64,000 bases of DNA, taken from positions 1,798,001-1,862,000 of the forward strand of contig CANLRI010000001.1 in the NCBI GenBank assembly GCA_947493585.1, read 5' to 3'. Position numbers and translations under genes: made by a program. Shown piece after piece: positions 17,089-25,600 of the stretch. The notes beneath the pieces were generated by a model. The model did not search any database. It worked only from the letters and a program-made list of their open reading frames with translations, and was not told where the DNA came from. This DNA comes from an uncultured Planococcus sp. (GTDB taxonomy: Bacteria; Bacillota; Bacilli; Bacillales_A; Planococcaceae). Position 1 is the first letter of the stretch. Every line of letters begins with the position of its first letter.

Positions 17089-18435
17089 TCAATAAACTGA
17101 GGTATTGTCTTTGTTCATTTTTTCAAGAATTTCTTTGACGCGTGCCAAGAACTGTCCACAAACGAGGCCGTCTAGTACACGGTGGTCAAGTGATAGGCAC
17201 AAATTAACCATGTCACGTGCAGCGATCATTCCACCCTGCATGATAACTGGGCGCTTGACGATCGACTCGACTTGGATGATGGCAGCTTGCGGGTGGTTGA
17301 TGATGCCCATCGATTGGACAGAACCGAACGACCCGGTGTTATTGACAGTGAACGTACCGCCTTGCATATCAGCTGACTTCAACTTGCCCGTACGCGCTTT
17401 TTGCGCCAACTCGTTGATTTCACGGCCGATGCCTTTAACGGATTTTTCGTCAGCGTTCTTGATGACCGGGACGAACAAGGCATTGTCAGAAGCCACGGCA
17501 ATCGAGATGTTGATGTCTTTCTTCTGGATGATCTTATCTCCAGCCCACATCGAGTTCATCATCGGGAATTCTTTCAAAGCTTGTGAAATCGCTTTGACGA
17601 AGAACGCAAAATACGTGATGTTGAATCCTTCTTTTTTCTTGAAGTCGCCTTTGATGGAATCGCGGAATTGCGCAAGGTCCGTCACGTCAACTTCGATCAT
17701 CATCCACGCATGCGGCGCTTCGTGCTTGCTCTTGAGCATATTCGCTGCAATCGCTTTGCGCACGCCGGTGACTGGGATTTCGATGTCGCCCGGAGCCGAT
17801 TCGATGGATTCTTGCTTCGCAGCTGGCGCTTTCGGAGCTTGTTGCGGCTCAGCTTGTTGAACAGGTTCTGCTGCCTCAGTTGCTTGAGACACTTGTGCCG
17901 TCTCACTGCCTGCTTGTGGAATATTGCCGCTGTCGATCAATTTCATTAAATCTTTGCGGGTGATGCGGCCTTCGTTTCCAGATCCTTCGACTTGGTTCAA
18001 GTCAATGTCGTGATCTTGAGCGAGACGCAGAACAGCTGGTGAGTAACGTGCTTTGCCGCCTTGTGGCTTAGCCGGTTTTGACGAGCCTTGTTGGCCTTCG
18101 AGTTTTTTCGTCGGTGCCGCTCCTGCAGCTGGCATTTCATTGGCTTTTTCACCTTCAGCGGGTTTTGCTTCTTCCACTGGGGCAGAATCTCCACCTTCAG
18201 TTTCGATTGTGCAGACCACTTCGCCGACTTCCAATGTATCGCCTTCAGCAGCGATCAATTCCTTGATCGTTCCTGTAAAAGATGAAGGAACTTCTGCCGT
18301 TACTTTATCGGTATTGACTTCCGCCAGCGGATCATACTTGTTGACGTGGTCGCCTGGCTGGACGAGCCATTTTTCGATTGTGCCTTCTGTTACACTTTCG
18401 CCAAGTTGAGGCATCGTGATTTTTTCAATAGCCAA
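17089..18435 (-). CDS. bkdB: Branched-chain 2-oxo acid dehydrogenase E2 (dihydrolipoamide acyltransferase)
   Basis: The 448-residue core of the branched-chain keto acid complex moves acyl groups from E1 to CoA. Domains in order: a lipoyl domain with Lys44 in EVNTDKVTAEV, an Ala/Pro/Glu linker, an E1/E3-binding domain near 130-170 (ARYSPAVLRLAQDHDIDL), a second linker, and the catalytic domain with His418 in DHRVLDG. A single lipoyl domain is typical of BkdB. It is separated from bkdAB by 355 bp of repeat DNA, an unusual gap inside this operon. A ribosome site GGAGG precedes the ATG. Confidence 0.95.
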   Translation of the reverse strand: MAIEKITMPQLGESVTEGTIEKWLVQPGDHVNKYDPLAEVNTDKVTAEVPSSFTGTIKELIAAEGDTLEVGEVVCTIETEGGDSAPVEEAKPAEGEKANEMPAAGAAPTKKLEGQQGSSKPAKPQGGKARYSPAVLRLAQDHDIDLNQVEGSGNEGRITRKDLMKLIDSGNIPQAGSETAQVSQATEAAEPVQQAEPQQAPKAPAAKQESIESAPGDIEIPVTGVRKAIAANMLKSKHEAPHAWMMIEVDVTDLAQFRDSIKGDFKKKEGFNITYFAFFVKAISQALKEFPMMNSMWAGDKIIQKKDINISIAVASDNALFVPVIKNADEKSVKGIGREINELAQKARTGKLKSADMQGGTFTVNNTGSFGSVQSMGIINHPQAAIIQVESIVKRPVIMQGGMIAARDMVNLCLSLDHRVLDGLVCGQFLARVKEILEKMNKDNTSVY

Positions 18436-18790
18436 AGGGATTCCTCCTTTTCAATCTGTGATGCATATTCATTTATAAGGGTTATGCGAAAATAGCCGGT
18501 TTGTCTTATGCCTGTCGAAGCTTAACGGCCGTTTCCGCTTTTCTTCTGTCCAGCTCCGTTGCCCAGCCCCTCGAGGTCGCTTCGGTCCCACCGGCACTGG
18601 CAAAGAGCGCCAGTGCCGGCGTTACCTCCAGCGCTTGTCGGGGCTAGATGGGCAACTTCGCTTTTCTTCTGTCTAGCTGCAACGGCCAGCTTCTCGGGTC
18701 ATAAATCATTCTGACTGTGCGGCAAAAAGCGCCGCTTCGCCAGCCTGCTTTATGCCTGTCGAAGCTTAACGGCCGTTTCCGCTTTTCTTC
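18436..18790. repeat. Intergenic repeat cluster inside the bkd operon
   Basis: A 42-bp sequence starting TTATGCCTGTCGAAGC is perfectly repeated at 18506-18547 and 18750-18791. Between the copies is a long imperfect inverted structure: outer arms GTTGCCC/GGGCAAC and AGCCCC/GGGGCT, and a perfect inner stem CCGGCACTGGC (18591-18601) with its complement at 18609-18619. CGCTTTTCTTCTGTC is also reused at 18536 and, as GCTTTTCTTCTGTCTAGC, near 18660. It resembles dispersed intergenic repeats of Bacillales. No gene is seen in it. Confidence 0.85.
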
Positions 18791-19774
18791 TTAAAATTCA
18801 GCTAGTTCTCTCATGGCTTTTTCTACTTTGTCCGGGTTGATCATGAAGAATTTCTCCATGGTCGGTGCGTATGGCATTGCCGGGATGTCCGGTCCTGCCA
18901 GGCGCTTGATCGGTGCATCGAGGTCGAATAGGCAGTTTTCAGCGATGATCGCTGCCACTTCGCCGATGATGCTTCCTTCTTTATTGTCTTCAGTGACCAA
19001 AAGGACTTTGCCCGTCTTTTTCGCTGCTTCGATGATGCCTTCTTTATCCAATGGATAGATGGTGCGCAGATCCAGGATGTGGACGGAGTAGCCATCTTCT
19101 GCTAGGCGTTCTGCAGCTTGCAATGCGAAATGCACAGCCAATCCGTAGGTGATGACGGTGATGTCTTCGCCTTCGCGTTTGACGTCAGCTTTGCCGATTT
19201 CGATGGTATAATCGTCTTCCGGCACTTCACCTTTGATCAGGCGGTACGCACGTTTATGCTCGAAGAACATGACCGGATCTTCATCGCGGATTGCGGCTTT
19301 CAACAAGCCTTTCGCGTCATATGGAGTGGATGGGATAACGATTTTCAAGCCAGGCTGGTTGGCGAATACCGCTTCGACGGATTGTGAATGGTAAAGTGCG
19401 CCGTGGACGCCGCCGCCGAATGGAGCACGGAAAACGATCGGGCAAGACCAGTCGTTATTAGAACGGTAACGGATGCGCGAAGCTTCCGAAATGATTTGGT
19501 TGACTGCCGGCATGATGAAATCCGCAAACTGGAATTCAGCGATCGGACGCAAGCCATACATGGCCGCGCCGATTCCAACGCCTGCGATAGCTGATTCAGC
19601 GAGTGGCGTGTCAACTACGCGATCTTCGCCGAATTCATCGTAAAGCCCTTGTGTCGCTTTGAAGACGCCGCCTTTTTTCCCGACATCTTCCCCGAGTACG
19701 AAAACGTTTTCGTCACGTGCCATTTCTTCTTTCATGGCAAGCGTGATGGCATCGATATAACTCATAACTGCCAT
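18791..19774 (-). CDS. bkdAB: Branched-chain 2-oxo acid dehydrogenase E1 beta
   Basis: The 327-residue beta chain of the thiamine-diphosphate-dependent decarboxylase pairs with BkdAA. Family motifs are the N-terminal EDVGKKGGVFKAT, the FAGVGIGAAMYG-type stretch near residue 65, EFQFADFIMPAVNQI and VTEDNKEGSIIGE near the C terminus. The length is typical. Its start overlaps the stop of bkdAA by one base (TAATG). Its stop codon lies within the second copy of the 42-bp direct repeat. Confidence 0.95.
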   Translation of the reverse strand: MAVMSYIDAITLAMKEEMARDENVFVLGEDVGKKGGVFKATQGLYDEFGEDRVVDTPLAESAIAGVGIGAAMYGLRPIAEFQFADFIMPAVNQIISEASRIRYRSNNDWSCPIVFRAPFGGGVHGALYHSQSVEAVFANQPGLKIVIPSTPYDAKGLLKAAIRDEDPVMFFEHKRAYRLIKGEVPEDDYTIEIGKADVKREGEDITVITYGLAVHFALQAAERLAEDGYSVHILDLRTIYPLDKEGIIEAAKKTGKVLLVTEDNKEGSIIGEVAAIIAENCLFDLDAPIKRLAGPDIPAMPYAPTMEKFFMINPDKVEKAMRELAEF

Positions 19775-20778
19775 TATTCGTTTCCTCCTTCTTCAGCATA
19801 GACATATTTCATTGCACTTTCTGCTGGTGCGTATGCTGCATTTTCTGCATAATCTGTCGCTTCGTTCACTATTACCATAATGCGGTCGTTGATTTCTTTT
19901 TCAAGTTCGTCGTCCATGATGCCATTTTCTTTCAAATAAGCACCGAACAAAAGAATCGGGTCTTTTTCTTTTTGCGCAGCGAGTTCGTCCGCTGAACGAT
20001 ATTGGCGGTGATCATCATCAGATGAGTGAGCCGTCATGCGTTCAGAAACTGTCTCGATCAAGCTCGGGCCTTCGCCATTGCGTGCGCGATCCGCTGCTTC
20101 TTTTACGTGCTTGTAGACTTCGATCGGGTCGTTTCCATCGATGGTTACGCCCGGCATGCCGTAACTTGCCGCACGATCCGAGACGTTTTTGCTCGCCACT
20201 TGGCGCTCAAACGGTACCGAAATCGCATAGCGGTTGTTTTCGACCATCGTGATGACCGGCAATTTATGTACACCGGCAAAGTTCAAGCCTTCGTGGAAAT
20301 CGCCTTGGTTGGAAGAGCCTTCACCAAGCGTGTTGAATGTAATGAAATCCTTTTTCTTCATTTTCCCAGCAAGCGCAACACCGACAGCGTGCGGAAGCTG
20401 AGTTGTTACAGGTGAAGATCCTGTCAAGATGCGGTTTTTCTTCTGCCCGAAATGCCCAGGCATTTGGCGCCCACCTGAGTTCGGATCTTCCGCTTTGGCA
20501 AATGCCGACAGCATCAGATCTTTCGGTGTCATGCCGAAATGAAGCACTACACCAAGGTCGCGGTAATAAGGTGCGACATAATCTTTCGTATTATCGAGCG
20601 CATAAGCCGCTCCAACCTGTGCTGCTTCCTGCCCCTGACAAGAAATGACGAAAGGAATTTTCCCTGCACGGTTAAGAAGCCACATGCGCTCATCGACGCG
20701 GCGTGCCGTCAACATTGTTTCGTATATTTTCAAGACATCTTCGTTTGTCAAACCTACTTCTTCGTGTTTCGTAGCCAT
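19774..20778 (-). CDS. bkdAA: Branched-chain 2-oxo acid dehydrogenase E1 alpha
   Basis: The 334-residue alpha chain binds thiamine diphosphate and decarboxylates keto acids from Val, Leu and Ile. The cofactor motif is seen in TLGEGSSNQGDFHEGLNFA (GEG...N type GDG variant), and the phosphorylation-loop region SERMTAHSSDDDHRQYRS is conserved. The N-terminal MLTARRVDERMWLLNRAGKIPF is typical. It lies 13 bp after lpd in the operon, with AGGAGG before the ATG. Confidence 0.95.
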   Translation of the reverse strand: MATKHEEVGLTNEDVLKIYETMLTARRVDERMWLLNRAGKIPFVISCQGQEAAQVGAAYALDNTKDYVAPYYRDLGVVLHFGMTPKDLMLSAFAKAEDPNSGGRQMPGHFGQKKNRILTGSSPVTTQLPHAVGVALAGKMKKKDFITFNTLGEGSSNQGDFHEGLNFAGVHKLPVITMVENNRYAISVPFERQVASKNVSDRAASYGMPGVTIDGNDPIEVYKHVKEAADRARNGEGPSLIETVSERMTAHSSDDDHRQYRSADELAAQKEKDPILLFGAYLKENGIMDDELEKEINDRIMVIVNEATDYAENAAYAPAESAMKYVYAEEGGNE

Positions 20779-20791
20779 TGAATTTCCTCCT

Positions 20792-22219
20792 TTAACTATG
20801 GATCGCTTTGCCGTCTACGGCTAAGGCCGCTTCGCCCATGACCTCTGACAGCGTCGGGTGCGGGTGGATTGTATCTGCAATTTCCCAAGGCGTTGCGTCA
20901 AGTACCATGGCAAGCCCGGCTTCTGAGATCATGTCCGTTACATGCGGCCCGATCATATGGACACCGAGGATATCATTTGTTTCTTTATCAGCAATGATTT
21001 TCACAAAACCATCTGACTCTCCGTAAACCAGCGCTTTGCCGATTGCCTTGAATGAGAATTTTCCGGTTTTCACCTCATAGCCTTGTTCTTTTGCCTGGTC
21101 TTCTGTGATGCCGACACTTGCCGCTTCAGGATTTGAGTAAATGCAACGCGACACAAGATCGTAGTTGATGGCATGTGGTGCATTGCCTTTAATATGCTCG
21201 ACCGCGGTAATGCCTTCGTGAGATGCTACGTGCGCGAGCTGCATGCCGCCAATGACGTCACCAATTGCATAAATATGGGATTCTTTCGTCTGGAACGTGT
21301 TCTTTACTTGAATAAAACCTTTTTCGACAAGAATGTCCGTGTTTTCAATCCCGATATTCTCCACATTTGCTTGGCGTCCGACCGATACCAGCATTTTTTC
21401 AGCGGTGAAGGTTTCGTTGCTGCCATTGATTTCGGCTTGGATCGATACTTGACCATCGCCTTTTTCAACAGTTTCTGGCAACACTTTTGCGCTTGTTGCG
21501 AACTTGACGCCTTTTTTCTTCAGTAATTTCTGCATTTCTTTGGAAATGTCTTTGTCTTCAGTCGGGACAATGCGGTCTGCATATTCGAGAACTGTCACGT
21601 CGACGCCGAAATCGTTGAGCATTGAAGCCCACTCGATGCCGATAACGCCTCCGCCGACTATCAAGATCGATTTCGGCAATTCGCTCATTGCAAGCGCTTC
21701 ATCTGAACTCATGACGAAGTCGCCGTCAATATCAAGGCCTGGCAATGTCCGCGGGCGAGATCCTGTCGCAATGATAACGTTATTCGGGATGAGCATTTCG
21801 TTTTCTTCCCCGTTGTTCATCTCGACAGAAATCGTACCTGGGTTCGGTGAGAAGATCGATGGCCCAAGAATGCGGCCGATGCCTTCGTAGACATCGATTT
21901 TGCCTTTTTTCATCAAGCCTTGGACGCCTGCATGAAGCTGGTCGACGATTCCTTGCTTGCGCTGTTGAACGCGCGAGAAATCAAGCGATACATCGCCCGT
22001 GTTGACGCCGAATTCCGCTGCATGGTGCTTGGTTGTCGCATACACTTCTGCACTGCGCAATAATGCTTTACTCGGGATGCAGCCTTGGTGCAGGCATGTG
22101 CCGCCCAGATTGCCTTTTTCGACGATCGCTGTTTTAAGTCCAAGTTGTGCTGAACGGATCGCTGCTACATAACCGCCCGTACCGCCGCCTAAAATGACGA
22201 CATCATAATTCTGAGCCAT
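20792..22219 (-). CDS. lpdA: Dihydrolipoyl dehydrogenase (E3) of the Bkd complex
   Basis: The 475-residue flavoenzyme reoxidises the lipoyl group of BkdB using NAD+. An FAD-binding GGGTGGYVAA is at residues 11-20, the redox disulfide is Cys42-Cys47 in GGTCLHQGCIPSK, the NAD site is VGGGVIGIEWASML, and the C-terminal His-Glu dyad is in HPHPTLSEV. Length is normal. Its place between buk and bkdAA matches the B. subtilis lpdV gene, so it likely serves this complex rather than pyruvate dehydrogenase. Confidence 0.94.
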   Translation of the reverse strand: MAQNYDVVILGGGTGGYVAAIRSAQLGLKTAIVEKGNLGGTCLHQGCIPSKALLRSAEVYATTKHHAAEFGVNTGDVSLDFSRVQQRKQGIVDQLHAGVQGLMKKGKIDVYEGIGRILGPSIFSPNPGTISVEMNNGEENEMLIPNNVIIATGSRPRTLPGLDIDGDFVMSSDEALAMSELPKSILIVGGGVIGIEWASMLNDFGVDVTVLEYADRIVPTEDKDISKEMQKLLKKKGVKFATSAKVLPETVEKGDGQVSIQAEINGSNETFTAEKMLVSVGRQANVENIGIENTDILVEKGFIQVKNTFQTKESHIYAIGDVIGGMQLAHVASHEGITAVEHIKGNAPHAINYDLVSRCIYSNPEAASVGITEDQAKEQGYEVKTGKFSFKAIGKALVYGESDGFVKIIADKETNDILGVHMIGPHVTDMISEAGLAMVLDATPWEIADTIHPHPTLSEVMGEAALAVDGKAIHS

Positions 22220-22248
22220 AAGGTATTCCTCCTATATAAATTAATTGA

Positions 22249-23361
22249 TTAACCGTTCGGATAGATTCTCGCTTGTTCTTCACCGTCCAAAACACGGCTT
22301 GCGCCTTCTGCGAGTGCCTGTAATTCATTTTCTCCAGGATGGACGACAACATCGGCAATCCAGGAGATTCGGTCGGAAATGGCTTTGACAAAATCTTTGC
22401 CATACGCCAAGCCGCCCGTCAAAATGATGGCATCCACTTGGCCTTTTAAGACGGCGCTTGCAGAACCGATTTCTTTTGCTACTTGGTACGCCATCGCGTC
22501 ATAAATCATTTCTGCGTCTTTATCGCCTTTTTGGATGCGTTTTTCGACCGTCACAGCATCGTTGGTTCCGAGATATCCGACCAACCCGCCTTGTCCGACC
22601 AATTTCTTCATAATCTCATGTCGATAATATTGTCCTGAAAAGCATAGTTCGACCAAATCGCCAGCAGGCACTGTGCCCGCACGTTCCGGGCTAAATGGCC
22701 CGTCTCCGTGCAATCCGTTGTTGACATCGATGACTTTCCCGCCTTCGTGGACACCGACCGTAATACCGCCGCCCATATGGGTGACAATGAGTCGCAGGTC
22801 CTTGTAAGCGCGCCCTGTTTCTTTCGCATAGCGTCTCGCGACTGCTTTTTGATTGAGCGCATGGAAAATCGACTTGCGTTCAATGAGTGAAAATCCAGAT
22901 ACCCGCGCTATCGGCGCAAGTTCATCGACAACGACCGGATCGACGATAAAGGCGGGAATGTTCAGCCCTTCAGCTATTTCATTGGCAATGATGCCGCCGA
23001 GGTTGGAAGCATGCTGGCCAGAATAGCCTTCACGCAAATCGTTGAGCATTTCTGCGTTGACGGCATAGGTACCGCCTTCAATCGGGCGCAGCAATCCGCC
23101 TCTTCCGCACACCGCAGAAAGTTTGGATACATTCATGCCCTCTTCATCAAGGGCTTCTAAAATGGTTTGTTTACGAAATTGAAACTGATCAATAATGGCA
23201 GGGAAATCCGCCAACTCTTCAGTGGAGTGGCGGATAGTCTTTTCAAGGATCTGTACATCGTTGTCAAAAACGCCGATCTTTGTCGAAGTTGAGCCGGGAT
23301 TAATGACCAGAATTCGATTCAGCTGTTTTTGCACATCGATTTCCTCCGTTTCTTCTTTCAA
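22249..23361 (-). CDS. buk: Butyrate kinase
   Basis: The 370-residue ASKHA-fold kinase makes ATP and a branched-chain or short-chain acid from acyl phosphate, completing the Ptb-Buk energy-conserving branch. Signatures are [14 protein letters not shown] near residue 18, [34 protein letters not shown] and [13 protein letters not shown]. It starts with an ATG two bases after the bcd stop region. The length matches family members. Confidence 0.94.
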   Translation of the reverse strand: MKEETEEIDVQKQLNRILVINPGSTSTKIGVFDNDVQILEKTIRHSTEELADFPAIIDQFQFRKQTILEALDEEGMNVSKLSAVCGRGGLLRPIEGGTYAVNAEMLNDLREGYSGQHASNLGGIIANEIAEGLNIPAFIVDPVVVDELAPIARVSGFSLIERKSIFHALNQKAVARRYAKETGRAYKDLRLIVTHMGGGITVGVHEGGKVIDVNNGLHGDGPFSPERAGTVPAGDLVELCFSGQYYRHEIMKKLVGQGGLVGYLGTNDAVTVEKRIQKGDKDAEMIYDAMAYQVAKEIGSASAVLKGQVDAIILTGGLAYGKDFVKAISDRISWIADVVVHPGENELQALAEGASRVLDGEEQARIYPNG

Positions 23362-23363
23362 CT

Positions 23364-24464
23364 TTAGCGTCTGCTTAAAATGTCGTGGCTGTGGCCATTG
23401 CGCAAGAATTGGCTTCTGGATTTGCGCACACGTTCAATGCGTTCTTCTGCCATGCGGTCAGCTGCGATATAGCTTGGAATCCCGTCGCGTTTTGCGATTT
23501 CGAAAATGCGGGTGATGCTGTCGTAAATGGTTTCAACGCGTTTCATCGCACGTTCGTTGTTGTAGCCGTAAAGCTCATCCGCAACGTTGATGACGCCACC
23601 TGAGTTGATAACGAAATCCGGTGCATAAACGATGCCGCGTGCTTCAAGCTCATCGCCGTGGCGTTGTTCTTTTAATTGGTTGTTGGCAGAGCCTGCAACT
23701 ACTTTTACTTTCAATTGAGGAATCGTGTCATCGTTGATGATGGCGCCCATTGCACACGGTGCAAAAATATCCGCTTCTTGAGAGTAAATTTCGTTTGGTT
23801 CGACAGCTGTTGCGCCGAATGCATCGACAGCACGCTGGACTGCTTGTTTGTTGATGTCCGTAACGATCAATTTCGCGCCTTCTTTATGCAAATACTCGCA
23901 TAGCGGGTATGCGACGTTTCCGACGCCTTGTACGGCTACTGTTTTGCCTTCAAGTGAATCGTCGCCATATGCTTCAAGAGCTGCAGCTTTCATGCCGATG
24001 TATGCGCCGTATGCCGTAACAGGAGATGGGTTGCCTGAAGAGCCGAATGCTGGCGAGATGCCTGTAACGAAATCCGTTTCTTCATGGATCATATCCATGT
24101 CAGCGACTGTTGTTCCAACATCTTCTGCAGTAATGTATCGCCCGTTCAAGCCTTGGATGAAACGGCCGAAAGCGCGGAACATTTCTTCGTTTTTGTCTTT
24201 CAATGGATCACCGATGATGACAGTTTTCCCGCCGCCAAGGTTAAGGCCGGCTGCTGCGTTTTTGTACGTCATGCCGCGTCCAAGGCGGATTGCATCTTCA
24301 ATCGCTTCTTCTTCACTTTCATAGTTCCACATGCGCGTGCCGCCAAGTGCTGGTCCAAGCGTTGTGTCGTGGATGCAGATGATTGCTTTTAGCCCAGAGT
24401 TCTTATCTTGGCAAAATACCAATTGCTCATAGTCGTGTTCTTCCATTTTTTTGAAAATTTCCAT
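23364..24464 (-). CDS. bcd: Leucine dehydrogenase (branched-chain amino acid dehydrogenase)
   Basis: The 366-residue NAD-dependent enzyme reversibly deaminates Leu, Val and Ile to 2-oxo acids, feeding BkdA. Catalytic Lys80 in [11 protein letters not shown] and Lys68 in MTYKNA are present, with the dinucleotide motif [13 protein letters not shown]. The ribosome site AGGAGG is ideal. A 96-bp gap upstream after ptb contains CTATACA twice, which may hold an internal promoter. Confidence 0.95.
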   Translation of the reverse strand: MEIFKKMEEHDYEQLVFCQDKNSGLKAIICIHDTTLGPALGGTRMWNYESEEEAIEDAIRLGRGMTYKNAAAGLNLGGGKTVIIGDPLKDKNEEMFRAFGRFIQGLNGRYITAEDVGTTVADMDMIHEETDFVTGISPAFGSSGNPSPVTAYGAYIGMKAAALEAYGDDSLEGKTVAVQGVGNVAYPLCEYLHKEGAKLIVTDINKQAVQRAVDAFGATAVEPNEIYSQEADIFAPCAMGAIINDDTIPQLKVKVVAGSANNQLKEQRHGDELEARGIVYAPDFVINSGGVINVADELYGYNNERAMKRVETIYDSITRIFEIAKRDGIPSYIAADRMAEERIERVRKSRSQFLRNGHSHDILSRR

Positions 24465-24560
24465 CGTAAATTCCTCCTAATAGTGTAAACTGTATAGTTT
24501 TGTATAGATCCGGTTGGAAGCAATCAATCGGCAAGGTTTCCCTTGACTCGACGCTGCTTT

Positions 24561-25469
24561 TTATAAAGTCGCTGAGCGCAATGCTAGAGCGAGGGAAAAT
24601 AATTTACTTTCTGCACTATCGGCGCGCGATGTCAACACAATCGGTGCTTTAGCACCCGCGATGATGCCGCCGACTTTGGCTTTGGAAAAATAGACGAGCG
24701 ATTTATAGAGGATGTTGCCGGCTTCGATATTCGGCACCAAGAGGATATCTGCGTGTCCCGCCGTGTTTCCTTCGATGCGTTTATGTTTTGCCGCTTCAAC
24801 CGAAATCGCATTGTCCAAGGCAAGTGGCCCGTCAACGATACAATCCGTGATTTGGCCGCGCTTGTTCATGGCGGTCAGTGCTGCAGCATCCAATGTTGCC
24901 TGCATGGCAGGGTTAACAACTTCCACCGCCGCTAGCGCTGCCACGATCGGCAACTCGACGCCAGTCGCTCGCGCTACCTGGACGGCATTGCGAATGATTT
25001 GGGCTTTTTCCTGAAGCGATGGCTCAAGGTTCATGCCGGCATCGGTGACAAAGATGAGCCGGTCATAGCCAGCGACTTCAAAAGCCGCCACATGGGACAA
25101 TATCGACCCAGTGCGTAGGCCATAGTCAGAGTTGAGTGCAGCTTTCATCAAGGTTGCGGTCGGGATATGCCCTTTCATCAAGACGCTGGCGTCATTCATG
25201 AAAACTGCTCGCACCGCTTCTTTGGCTGCTAGTTGAGGCCCTTTGACATGATGAATCATCAGTTTCGGATGGCCTTTTAAATGTGGGAAATCCTCAGCGA
25301 TTAATTGCTTTAATGTTGCTTCGTCATCGTACAAATGAAAGCTTGCAAGATTTTGGTCGAGCGCTAATGAAATGGCTTCCATTACCGCATGGTCAGCAGC
25401 TGCTGCCACTGCGACAGCGTGTTCTTCCTGCAAATCAATTTCATCAACAATGTTCTGCAAAGTAGTCAT
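24561..25469 (-). CDS. ptb: Phosphate butyryltransferase
   Basis: The 302-residue enzyme converts butyryl-CoA and branched acyl-CoAs with phosphate to acyl phosphates. The start MTTLQNIVDEI at 25469 is used because GAGGTGA lies five bases before it; an upstream in-frame ATG lacks this. Family features include VKGPQLAAKEAVRAV, GLRTGSILSHVAAFE, FVTDAGMNLEPSL and DILLVPNIEAGNILYKSL. It is the first gene of ptb-bcd-buk-lpd-bkdAA-bkdAB-bkdB. Its upstream region holds a TTGCAA array and a cre-like site. Confidence 0.94.
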   Translation of the reverse strand: MTTLQNIVDEIDLQEEHAVAVAAAADHAVMEAISLALDQNLASFHLYDDEATLKQLIAEDFPHLKGHPKLMIHHVKGPQLAAKEAVRAVFMNDASVLMKGHIPTATLMKAALNSDYGLRTGSILSHVAAFEVAGYDRLIFVTDAGMNLEPSLQEKAQIIRNAVQVARATGVELPIVAALAAVEVVNPAMQATLDAAALTAMNKRGQITDCIVDGPLALDNAISVEAAKHKRIEGNTAGHADILLVPNIEAGNILYKSLVYFSKAKVGGIIAGAKAPIVLTSRADSAESKLFSLALALRSATL

Positions 25470-25523
25470 ATCTATCACCTCATTCCTTTTAATTAAAACA
25501 GAAGAAAGCTTGAGATATAAGGG

Positions 25524-25539
25524 ATGTAAGCGTTTTATT
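25524..25539. promoter_or_regulatory. cre-like CcpA site upstream of ptb
   Basis: ATGTAAGCGTTTTATT matches the catabolite-response consensus WTGNAARCGNWWWCAW at 14 of 16 positions (the final CA is AT). It lies about 60 bp before the ptb start, which suggests carbon catabolite control. Confidence 0.45.
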
Positions 25540-25596
25540 TGCAAAATACGGCAGTTCTCTTTGCAAATTCTTGCAAAACCTTGCAAAGAGTTGCAA
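25539..25596. repeat. Phased TTGCAA array (five copies) upstream of ptb
   Basis: The palindromic hexamer TTGCAA starts at 25561, 25571, 25581 and 25591, exactly one helical turn apart, with a fifth at 25539. The array lies between the bkdR stop and ptb, 70-125 bp before the ptb start, the usual place of an upstream activating sequence. BkdR is the obvious candidate to bind it, but that is inference. Confidence 0.75.
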
Positions 25597-25600
25597 AACG

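Noticed and set aside
17105..17860. Long plus-strand open frame (251 codons) antisense to bkdB
   Set aside because: No ribosome site, and bkdB on the other strand is certain; the frame is a by-product of codon bias.
25470..25600. Sigma-54 promoter before ptb
   Set aside because: No GG-N10-GC pair was found on the minus strand in the gap; TTGCA parts occur but without the -24 element.
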